A DNA stretch of 64,000 nt from Chromatiales bacterium (lineage in GTDB: Bacteria; Pseudomonadota; Gammaproteobacteria; Chromatiales; Chromatiaceae): NCBI GenBank assembly GCA_028284585.1, contig JANQRK010000110.1, positions 62,001 through 126,000 on the forward strand. Reading direction: 5' to 3'. The notes under the pieces are model-generated. The model had not been told where the DNA came from, made no database searches, and was given only the letters and a program-made list of their open reading frames with translations. Below, piece after piece: positions 55,882 to 64,000 of the stretch. The translations under genes were made by a program, and so were the position numbers. The first letter of the stretch is position 1. The number at the start of each line of letters is the position of its first letter.

Positions 55882-56368
55882 CATGCGACAGATTGTCGCA
55901 GTGCCGAGAGATTCACTTGCGTTGACCGCGCACGTTCCTGCAAATGGAATTGTGATCAAGCAGCGAAAAACAACGTCAAACCCCTTGACTCGCAACCTCG
56001 TCGTGCTACTGCTGATACGCTGTATCGCGCTCTTTGGGGTTCTCATCGCGATCTTTTGGGTGCATGAGATTCGAGACATAGCGCTACCACTGTCTCGAAT
56101 CTTTCCTGTTCTGATTGGCAGCGCGGTCTTGACCGCGCTGAGTTTTGCGAGACTATTGCTGGACTACCCGGCAACCAGTCCCGAATTCTTGGCGCAAGTA
56201 CTTTTTGGATGTACAAATAAGCGTCCTTCGATTGTTTGAATCGAATTCGAGCTCGCAGCCTCTTCTGATGTCCCGATCATTAGACCAGATTCGCTGGCTG
56301 CGATTTTCTTCCTTGCTGTTACGCCAAAGCCGCCCGAGTGAAAATACAAGAGGACATCTGAAGTCGTG
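55882..56368 (+). pseudogene. Decayed membrane sensor domain, RegB/PilS-kinase-like
   Basis: From about 55882 a frame encodes basic residues then LTRNLVVLLLIRCIALFGVLI, LPLSRIFPVLIGSAVLTALS and EFLAQVLF. This is the pattern of the membrane sensor half of RegB/PilS-type histidine kinases (helices followed by LF.QLL.DV). After a one-base shift near 56205 the text goes on as LLDVQISVLRLFE and then degenerates; no kinase core is present. The IS3 element's right end lies just before it. Assignment is by pattern and moderate only. Confidence 0.4.
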
Positions 56369-57685
56369 ATGGATCGCTACGAACAAACCCGCGCCGGGAT
56401 GCTTGGTGATGCCTTGAAGAGTACACGTAACCTCCATCGCCTTGTAATCACCGTCAGCTTGATCACTTTGCTGTTTTCCTCGTCGCTTGATCTGCCGCGC
56501 GAAACGATTCAGTGGAAGTCGCTTGTTGATCAGCTCATTGAGGCCGATTTCTTGGCGTATGAGGACTTTGTTGAAGAGAAGGTGGCGGAATTTATGCAAG
56601 CCAATTTGGCACCGATTGGGACCAATGTCACCGGAAAGCTAGAAGCGCTCAATCTGCCAGTATTCAACTTGCACCATGTCGGCGATGTTTTGACCAAGCC
56701 GATTCACGTCGGAAAGATCGAGGTGCGCGAACTCCCACTTTCGGAGGTGTCCGCAGCAAATCTCGTCAGCCTGGATGCACTCAACGGGTTGGAACTGGAT
56801 CGAGAGGTCCAGGTGCTCGTTCCTCAAACCAAAGATTTGGTGGAAAAGATTTCCGACTATCTTCATGATGTCGGCGAGACTGGGAGGCGCGTCGACGAAG
56901 TGCGCGTCGGCGTCGACGTGTTTGACGAGGCCGCTCAATCTTTCCTACCTGGAGAAAGCGTAACCCCAAGTCTGAGCTTCGAACTGCATGACACCGTAAC
57001 CCTTGGGAGCATACCGATCTTTTCGGCGCTTTTTACGGCGAAAATTGAAACGCTTCAGAATACTTCTTTTCTGCACTGGATTAATCGCGAACTGGGTGGG
57101 TCTCCGATCGTCAGGATTGAGGACGGGAACATCACGTTCCTGCCGACACTGACCAGGCTACCGAAAGGCTACCGCGAGGAAAAGCTCGGTCTGCTCTCGA
57201 AGGCACTGGCGGGTGACGTCGAAAGAGCCGGACCGAAAAACCTATCGGCATCAATTCTCGGCACGCAGGTGCCGGGATTACTGATCATCTACGCTTCGCC
57301 AACGATCTTGCTGTTTTTGGCCTATTACTTCATGCAGCACAGCGCACATCTCTCGAAGATTGTGAATGATGATCCATCCACGTTCCGGCAATTCGCCTGG
57401 CTGCCGCTAGCCGTACAAAGCGCCGTTCGCATCCGCACAAATGGCCGTAAGTCTATCCAGCTTCCAGCCTGGCTACTGGAGACGATCACAACGGTCATCG
57501 TGCTTCCTGTGCTCGCACTCACTGTGCTGTATTTTCAGCTGCACCAGTTTGGCGGCCTCACGTTGCTTCATACCGTATTCATCGCAGGTAGCGCCGTTGG
57601 CATCGCATACCTGGGAACCCGAGCGATACGCGCCATCAATGCGGTGCGCGGGAAGATGTCCTTTTCCGAAGGGTCTGCTGAATAA
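56369..57685 (+). CDS. Unknown integral membrane protein
   Basis: A 438-residue protein I cannot place in a family. It has an N-terminal transmembrane segment (about residues 26-42), a large extracytoplasmic region of roughly 260 residues with a possible coiled coil (VDQLIEADFLAYEDF, VLVPQTKDLVEKISDYLHD), and four more hydrophobic segments from about residue 300 onward. AAGAGGA lies about 13 nt before the ATG at 56369; a GTG at 56366 is also possible. It sits on the island between the decayed kinase and fic. Confidence 0.55.
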   Translation: MDRYEQTRAGMLGDALKSTRNLHRLVITVSLITLLFSSSLDLPRETIQWKSLVDQLIEADFLAYEDFVEEKVAEFMQANLAPIGTNVTGKLEALNLPVFNLHHVGDVLTKPIHVGKIEVRELPLSEVSAANLVSLDALNGLELDREVQVLVPQTKDLVEKISDYLHDVGETGRRVDEVRVGVDVFDEAAQSFLPGESVTPSLSFELHDTVTLGSIPIFSALFTAKIETLQNTSFLHWINRELGGSPIVRIEDGNITFLPTLTRLPKGYREEKLGLLSKALAGDVERAGPKNLSASILGTQVPGLLIIYASPTILLFLAYYFMQHSAHLSKIVNDDPSTFRQFAWLPLAVQSAVRIRTNGRKSIQLPAWLLETITTVIVLPVLALTVLYFQLHQFGGLTLLHTVFIAGSAVGIAYLGTRAIRAINAVRGKMSFSEGSAE

Positions 57686-57912
57686 GAAAGGTTCAATCGG
57701 ATTCTACCCGGCTGAAACTCATACACACAAGCCCCTGGGCGCGGCGCCTCGGGAGACTGTCTATTTTGCCTGAAGTGCGCTGCGGGGCCGGCCCCTAAGT
57801 CTTCGCGCGAGGGATGGACGCCGGATGGCCGGGACGCCGGTCAAGGGCGGCCCGGTTCACGACAGCCCGGTCCGGCTATGGCCGGACGCGCCCGATAAAA
57901 AAACGTCAGTCT

Positions 57913-57985
57913 TTGACAAAAAATGCTTGACGAATCTCACAATAACTCACATAAAGTCACATAGACGCTATTGGCGAATGTGAGA
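57913..57985 (+). promoter_or_regulatory. Phased CTCACA repeats in front of fic
   Basis: Three repeats at a 10-bp period: CTCACAATAA (57936), CTCACATAAA (57946) and GTCACATAGA (57956). TCTCACA (57935-57941) reappears inverted as TGTGAGA (57979-57985) across the fic start codon. TTGACA (57913-57918) and TTGACG (57928-57933) are possible -35 boxes. The pattern suggests an operator for a repressor, maybe the Fic C-terminal winged helix. Confidence 0.45.
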
Positions 57986-59070
57986 TGAACTGGATCGAAG
58001 ACAGGCTGAGCAAACGATTGAACTTCAGTGCCGCGCGCACTGAAGCGCTCTATGCCACCTTAGCTGAAATCGATGCGATCAAGAACGCCATCCGGATTAC
58101 GGACAAGCTGCTGCCACAAACGATCGACCGGCTCACGCAATCGGTGATTGTCACCTCAACCGGGGCGTCGAACCGGATCGAGGGTAACCGGCTCAGCGAT
58201 GAAGAGGTCGAAGCGCTTTACCGGAACCTGCGTATCCGCCGGTTCAAGACACGCGACGAACAGGAAGTCGCTGGCTATCTCGAAATGCTGGAACAGGTGC
58301 TGGAGGCCTATGCGGCCATGCCGCTGAGCGAATCCTTAATCCTGCAGCTCCACCGCGACATGCTAAAGCATTCCGAAAAGGACGAACGCCAGCGCGGCGC
58401 CTATAAGTTTGGCCCCAATCGCGTGGAGGCCAAGGACGCGGATGGCAAGGTGGTGGGCATACTCTTCGACCCGACCCCGCCGCACCTGACGCCGAAGGAA
58501 ACCCAGGAGCTGGTCGCCTGGTACGGATGGGCCGAGGAAGAGGCTTTTAAGCACCCGCTTGTCAGGATCGGGAACTTTGTCTTCGAATACCTGGCTATCC
58601 ACCCGTTCCAGGACGGCAATGGCCGGACCAGCCGCCTGCTGACGAACCTGCTGATGCTGCGGGCCGGGTACATGTTCACCGGGCTGGTGTCGCATGAAAA
58701 GCTGATCGAGAAGCGTAAGGCCGATTACTACCTGGCCCTGAATAAAACACAGTCGAGCTGGAAGTCAAAGCAGGAAGATATCTATCCCTGGATGACGTTC
58801 TTTCTAGAGATCGTCAAGGCGCAGGCTGATGCCGCCTTCGAACTCATTCAGCAGGATCAGAGCGAATATCTGCTCTCGGAAAAGCAGCTCGCGCTTTGGC
58901 AATGGGCCCAGGCACGCAGCGAGTCCGTATTCTCCCGCAAGGATGCAATTGAGGCATTGGACTTCCCGGCACGCACGGTGGAAGCAGCCATCAAGAAGCT
59001 CCTTGAGCTCAGAAAGCTGGAGCGCATTGGCCAGGGCCGCGGGACCCGATACCGCCGCCTAACGAACTGA
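57985..59070 (+). CDS. Fic-domain protein with intramolecular inhibitory helix
   Basis: Fic enzymes transfer AMP (or related groups) to proteins. The 361-residue protein has the active-site motif HPFQDGNGRTSR (residues 206-217) with the catalytic His206, and an N-terminal inhibitory motif SNRIEG (residues 62-67; the (S/T)xxxE(G/N) type) that marks class II Fic proteins. The C-terminal ~70 residues look like a winged helix (FSRKDAIEALDF, ERIGQGRGTRYR), so it may also bind DNA. It is on the island and may act in stress or phage defence; no antitoxin gene is adjacent. Confidence 0.9.
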   Translation: MNWIEDRLSKRLNFSAARTEALYATLAEIDAIKNAIRITDKLLPQTIDRLTQSVIVTSTGASNRIEGNRLSDEEVEALYRNLRIRRFKTRDEQEVAGYLEMLEQVLEAYAAMPLSESLILQLHRDMLKHSEKDERQRGAYKFGPNRVEAKDADGKVVGILFDPTPPHLTPKETQELVAWYGWAEEEAFKHPLVRIGNFVFEYLAIHPFQDGNGRTSRLLTNLLMLRAGYMFTGLVSHEKLIEKRKADYYLALNKTQSSWKSKQEDIYPWMTFFLEIVKAQADAAFELIQQDQSEYLLSEKQLALWQWAQARSESVFSRKDAIEALDFPARTVEAAIKKLLELRKLERIGQGRGTRYRRLTN

Positions 59071-59243
59071 TCTGGAGAGGACGACACGATTGCCGTCCTT
59101 TCAGGACCGCCGATTCAGTGCTTCGTATCGCGGGGTGGGAACGAATCGTGCCCATAGTGATCGCTATCACGAATCTGCCCATTCGGACGATGGATTGGGC
59201 ATGGCTTCTTCGATCTCGACGGTGTTCATATTGTCTCCGCCCT

Positions 59244-60155
59244 CTATTCGAAGAAGTCTTCGTCAATTTTTTTGACGTGAAGCACCTCTTCATCGCGACA
59301 GCCAATGTTGTAGCGGATCAGCAAGCGTGCCAGCTGATTGCCATCGATCAGAACGATGCGTGTACCCAAGTCCTTCGCGGTTTGAACTGCTGATGAGCTG
59401 AAAGATGATGTCGTAACGAAGATTCCTTTCTGCGCTTTCTTCAAGCTCAGCGCACCAAAGAAGTCACGAATCGCGCCAGGGCCAATATTGCTGCCCTCGG
59501 CGTAGCGCTTGGCCTGCACATAGATCTGATCAACCCCGAGGGGGTCTTGATCGATAACACCGTCAACACCATCGTCACCGCTTCTTCCGAGTGCGCGACC
59601 AGCATCCTCGGAAGTGCCGCCATAACCCATCGCGAGAAGAAGATGGACGATCAGGTCTTCGAAAAAGGCCGGTGAGACTTGTCGCACCCTGTCGAGAAGG
59701 TCAGCGGACAGGGCAGAATTAATCTGTTTGTGTGCTGCGCGGAGAATCTCGTCGGGGGTCGCACTATCATCATTGGGACGCGCGGCCTCATCCACGGCCT
59801 TGTCCGACTTGGCACCTTTCCGGGTTTGGAAGTCCTGGAACGAGTCATACCTCTTGAGATAATTGACATCGATGCGCTCGGGATTTTCGGCGAGAACCTT
59901 CCGGCCTTCGTCAGTCGCAGTATAGAAACCGCGCTTCGTGTACCGGACCAAACCGGCTTGCTTGAGATAACCTTTTGCCCAATTGACGCGGTTGTCGAAA
60001 GTGCGCTGCTTGCCGCTCGGCAGCATCTTCTCTCGATCGTCCTCCGAGAGCTGATATTGGCCAGCAAGTCGCTCAATGGCATTACGCGTACTGATCTCTT
60101 CATCACGGGCTTGCTTCAGAACTGGCAGCATCAATGTCTGATAGTCGGGGATCAT
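59244..60155 (-). CDS. mrr: Mrr-type restriction endonuclease
   Basis: Mrr cuts DNA carrying certain methylated sites. The 303-residue protein has the N-terminal winged-helix Mrr_N domain (about residues 1-90) and a C-terminal Mrr catalytic domain with FFEDLIVHLLLAMGYGG, Asp residues at GDDGVDG (about 193-199) and QAKRY (214-218), the PD-(D/E)xK-like site with Gln in place of Glu as in Mrr. The small RHH gene lies 11 bp upstream, probably in the same operon. Confidence 0.88.
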   Translation of the reverse strand: MIPDYQTLMLPVLKQARDEEISTRNAIERLAGQYQLSEDDREKMLPSGKQRTFDNRVNWAKGYLKQAGLVRYTKRGFYTATDEGRKVLAENPERIDVNYLKRYDSFQDFQTRKGAKSDKAVDEAARPNDDSATPDEILRAAHKQINSALSADLLDRVRQVSPAFFEDLIVHLLLAMGYGGTSEDAGRALGRSGDDGVDGVIDQDPLGVDQIYVQAKRYAEGSNIGPGAIRDFFGALSLKKAQKGIFVTTSSFSSSAVQTAKDLGTRIVLIDGNQLARLLIRYNIGCRDEEVLHVKKIDEDFFE

Positions 60156-60166
60156 GCTGGGCCTTT

Positions 60167-60331
60167 CTACTCGCTATTGAAGGCCCTATTAGCACAGTTG
60201 TGCGCTTCGACGTATTCGCGCATGAATTCACGCAACACCTGAGCGGCAGACTTATCTTGTGCCCGGCAAACCTCTAGGAATCGCTCACGTAGATCGCGCT
60301 GAATTCGAATCCGTAGACCGACATCCTTCAT
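60167..60331 (-). CDS. Small ribbon-helix-helix-like protein
   Basis: A 54-residue protein beginning MKDVGLRIRIQRDLRERF, then DKSAAQVLREFMREYVEAH, which is the beta-strand then helix-helix pattern of RHH/CopG-type regulators and antitoxins. It lies 11 bp before mrr on the same strand. It may repress the pair; no toxin partner other than Mrr is adjacent. Confidence 0.6.
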   Translation of the reverse strand: MKDVGLRIRIQRDLRERFLEVCRAQDKSAAQVLREFMREYVEAHNCANRAFNSE

Positions 60332-60977
60332 GATACTACGAGTGTAACCAATGGATACACATATGTGTAGTCCTAATCGCGAACCAACGACGCGTATCCG
60401 ATGAGCTACAACGCAAGTCCAAGCTGCGTCAGGTTGTCGGCGATCCAATGGCGGAACGTTGGTCCAGGTCCAGGGCGGGAAGGGTCTGGCACGTATCCAA
60501 TCTGCGCAAGGTTGGTCGATGGGGCCCAGGGGAGAACGAAGTCTCCCCGGTCTCGATGAAATCGCCATGGGGGTGTCGGGGGAGCTTGGAGGCTCCCATG
60601 ACTGTTGGGTGCAGGCGGCCAAACGCCCTGCTCGTGATGAAACGGCGCAACGTTTCTGGCGCACCGCGCCACAAGCCGGGGGTATCCAACAGGGACGCGC
60701 AGCGGGTCCCTTTGGCAAGCGCGATGTAGTACATCGCACAGCTTGCGTTCAGCGCAAAGCCGATTTTTGGCCATGTAGTACATATCAGATATCTGTACTA
60801 CACGACTATCGGACGTACTACATTTCAATTTGCCGCAATATCGCGTGTGTTTCCTCAAACGTCTTTTTGCCGCTTGATCGTCTCATCAGTGCATCGACAA
60901 AACTTGGATGATTAGGTCATCCATCCGTCACATCGTTGTGATACCGATAAGATCGCAATCTGCCAAAGGAGTGAGTT
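60332..60977. other. Gene-poor stretch between the RHH-mrr pair and the EEP gene
   Basis: About 640 bases. Frames on both strands are open for up to 150 codons but lack recognisable domains. The right half carries the GTAGTACAT boxes (60721-60823). Confidence 0.4.
60721..60823. promoter_or_regulatory. Cluster of GTAGTACAT palindromic boxes
   Basis: GCGATGTA-G-TACATCGC (60721-60737) is a perfect inverted repeat around one base. ATGTAGTACAT recurs at 60773-60783, and the complement GTACTACA(T) at 60794-60802 and 60815-60823. Four copies within 103 bp upstream of the EEP gene suggest a regulator-binding array. No known regulator assigned. Confidence 0.45.
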
Positions 60978-62012
60978 ATGCCGGCACGGACAAAATTCAG
61001 CATCGCCTCTTGCAATCTCTTAAACCTCAACCGGCCCGGTTTGCCGATCTATAACGACAGTGATGGCTGGGATCAGGATGTCTACGACAAGAAGGTCGCT
61101 TGGACGGCTCGCACGATTACTGAGATGCCAGCCGACGTTTGGGGATTCCAGGAACTTTGGCACGGCGGAGCGCTTGAGGATGTGTTTGACGCCGTGCAGC
61201 CCGATGCGCCGTATCGCCGCCTAGTTCCGGATGGTCACGTAGGTCAATCGATCGTCTGCGCCGGGGCCGTGCGCGAAGACATACTGGTCGGCGAGCCAGA
61301 ATGGATCGAAGCGTTCCCAGAGAAATTCCGATTGGAAAGCAGCGGTGATGATCCGCAGACTTCGGAAATCTCCGTGCAGATCGATTCATTCTCGCGGCCC
61401 GTACTGCATTTCCGGGTCAAGCCGCGCTCCAATGGTAAGACGATCTCGGTCTACGTGGTGCATTTTAAATCCAAAGCGCCCGCTAGGCTCTACAAAGAAG
61501 GCTGGTATCGCGCGGATAGGACTTTTTATTCGAAACATAGCGCGCACCTCGGCTACGCCGTTTCGACCATTCGCCGAACTGCCGAGGCAGCGGCATTGCG
61601 AATGATCCTGACGGACGAGATGAAAGGTAACGATAACCCAGTGATAGTAATCGGCGATCTTAATGACTCTCAGCTCAGTAACACGCTGAACATTGTCACC
61701 GGCCAGCCAAACTACTTGCTGAGTGGTCTGTCGCTGGGCGGCAGCGATACTGCCTTGTATCTGACGGCAACATTGCAGAAGTATCGCAGCCTGAGAGACG
61801 TGTACTATACGCATATTTATCAGAACATCCGAGAGTCTCTCGACCATATCGTGGTGTCGCAGGAGTTTTACGACAACTCCCGAAAACGGTTATGGGCCTT
61901 CAAGGGGATGGATGTCCAGAATGATCACCTTAATGCCGATGAGCACAAGATTGACGGCACGTCGGATCATGGCATTGTCCGGGCAACTTTCGAATACCGT
62001 CCAGCGAATTGA
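60978..62012 (+). CDS. Endonuclease/exonuclease/phosphatase (EEP) family protein
   Basis: The 344-residue protein has the EEP fold of DNase I/exonuclease III-like enzymes: FSIASCNLLNLNRPG at the start (metal-site Asn), WGFQELW with the catalytic Glu, VIVIGDLNDSQLSN (Asp and Asn) and a final DGTSDHGIVRATF (Asp-His). The residue set looks complete. AAAGGAGTGAGTT is a strong ribosome site just before the ATG. Substrate (DNA, RNA or lipid phosphate) cannot be told from sequence. Confidence 0.85.
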   Translation: MPARTKFSIASCNLLNLNRPGLPIYNDSDGWDQDVYDKKVAWTARTITEMPADVWGFQELWHGGALEDVFDAVQPDAPYRRLVPDGHVGQSIVCAGAVREDILVGEPEWIEAFPEKFRLESSGDDPQTSEISVQIDSFSRPVLHFRVKPRSNGKTISVYVVHFKSKAPARLYKEGWYRADRTFYSKHSAHLGYAVSTIRRTAEAAALRMILTDEMKGNDNPVIVIGDLNDSQLSNTLNIVTGQPNYLLSGLSLGGSDTALYLTATLQKYRSLRDVYYTHIYQNIRESLDHIVVSQEFYDNSRKRLWAFKGMDVQNDHLNADEHKIDGTSDHGIVRATFEYRPAN

Positions 62013-62310
62013 CCAGCAGACGAGAACTCCCTCGGCCAGCCTTAACCGTTTCGGTCTGACTTTCGTGATTTTCTGGCAAGTATCAAAGCGGTTACCCTGA
62101 TGTCTTGCCGGTGGCAATCGGAGCACACCGCACGAGCAGTTGGAGAAACGTGAACAATGCGTCATTTGATAGGCACTTTCAGAGCATGCTTGCTTCTCGT
62201 GCTCACGATCGGCAGCGTTCAGCCAGTAGCGGCTGACAGCGGGATTTCGGAGTTGCCTAATGAACCTCCAAGGACAGCTTTGACAAGCATAGGTGCTGTC
62301 TCGTCGCTAG

Positions 62311-63432
<1,122 letters not shown>

Positions 63433-64000
63433 CTAATGTCGTCGCCCAGATTGGAGAGCGCCTGTAGCGCACGGCGCGTTCGTTCTTGATCGAAGAACGC
63501 GAATGGCTCGTCGAGAAACGCAAACTGCTTGCCTCGCACCCTGCGGCTCATCAGCTTTTTGGACAATGCCAATCGAAGCGCCAACATGATCTGACGCTGG
63601 GTTCCACTGGATACCTCGTCGAGATCCATGAAGCCGAGTTTTTCGCTGGAGAAGACCTGGACCGTCAGATCCTCGTCGATCCTTAGGTGTTGGTAACGTC
63701 CATCGCTGAACAGTGGCAACATACGGCCTGCCAACTGCTTCATGTCACGGTTAAACTTGTTGGACAGATGGGCGATGGCACTTGTCAACAACTCAAGACC
63801 ACGCTGTCTATCGCCGATCCGTTCCTCTAGTTGATCGCGCTTGCCACCCAAACCGTTGAGCACTTCTGTCAAATCCGCCGCCTCCTGCAGCCGCGCACGC
63901 TCGTCGGCAATCGCTTCATCGAGTTTGGCAATTTGGTGGTCTAGACGAGCCCCCACAAAATTCAACCAGTCCAACTCGCTTTCACCATAGGACTGAGCCT

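Noticed and set aside
60406-60911. Frames of about 150 codons on both strands before the EEP gene
   Set aside because: No recognisable domains or ribosome sites; both strands open equally, which suggests chance in a GC-rich stretch.

Overview
This window comes from an anoxygenic phototrophic proteobacterium, most likely a purple sulfur gammaproteobacterium of the Chromatiales type. The evidence is a nearly complete bacteriochlorophyll a and carotenoid gene cluster, a type-II reaction centre with a tetraheme PufC, a Tat-exported HiPIP electron carrier and a spirilloxanthin-type carotenoid set (crtC, crtD, crtF). There is no acsF in the puh operon. I cannot name a genus from sequence alone.

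Layout. 1-5405 (+) is the end of the operon bchL-bchM-lhaA-puhA-puhB-puhC-puhE, translationally coupled by 1-4 nt overlaps. 5406-7446 holds a structured leader and a divergent HemN-like radical SAM gene. 7947-19890 (-) is one long photosynthesis superoperon: crtE-crtF, bchC-bchX-bchY-bchZ, a PufQ-like gene, pufL-pufM-pufC, then pufB-pufA placed after pufC, a terminator, and idi. 20000-22422 (+) is crtD-crtC. 22434-25196 (-) is crtI-crtB plus a small membrane protein. Three promoters (bchC, crtE/crtD, crtI) carry tandem TGT-N12-ACA (CrtJ/PpsR-type) palindromes. 25459-28490 holds an IS3 relic and a histidine kinase/response regulator pair between two inverted copies of a MITE-like element. 28547-32364 (-) is bchI-bchD-bchO. 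32484-37136 holds three more alpha/beta hydrolases, HiPIP and ModA.

37247-41940 (-) is a three-gene metabolic operon (acetolactate-synthase-like enzyme, aldehyde dehydrogenase, FMN glutamate-synthase-domain protein). 42230-42387 is a third MITE copy. 42924-45158 (+) is gspA-gspB (ExeAB). 45281-50554 (-) is a five-gene cluster whose layout matches the Fap functional-amyloid system: a low-complexity Asn-Ser-Asp repeat protein, a small secreted protein, a C39 peptidase, an exported protein and a coiled-coil plus beta-barrel outer membrane protein. 51072-53909 (+) encodes a DUF1631 protein and a PilZ protein.

54085-63301 looks like a genomic island inserted at the 3' end of a tRNA-Ser gene. The intact tRNA is at 63212-63301. 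A 3'-end copy, still followed by a tRNA-type terminator, is at 54085-54113. Cargo: an IS3-family element with a frameshifted transposase, a decayed sensor-kinase N-terminus, an unknown membrane protein, a Fic protein, an RHH-Mrr pair, an endonuclease/exonuclease/phosphatase-fold protein and a truncated serine recombinase. The window ends inside an SbcC/Rad50-like ATPase gene.
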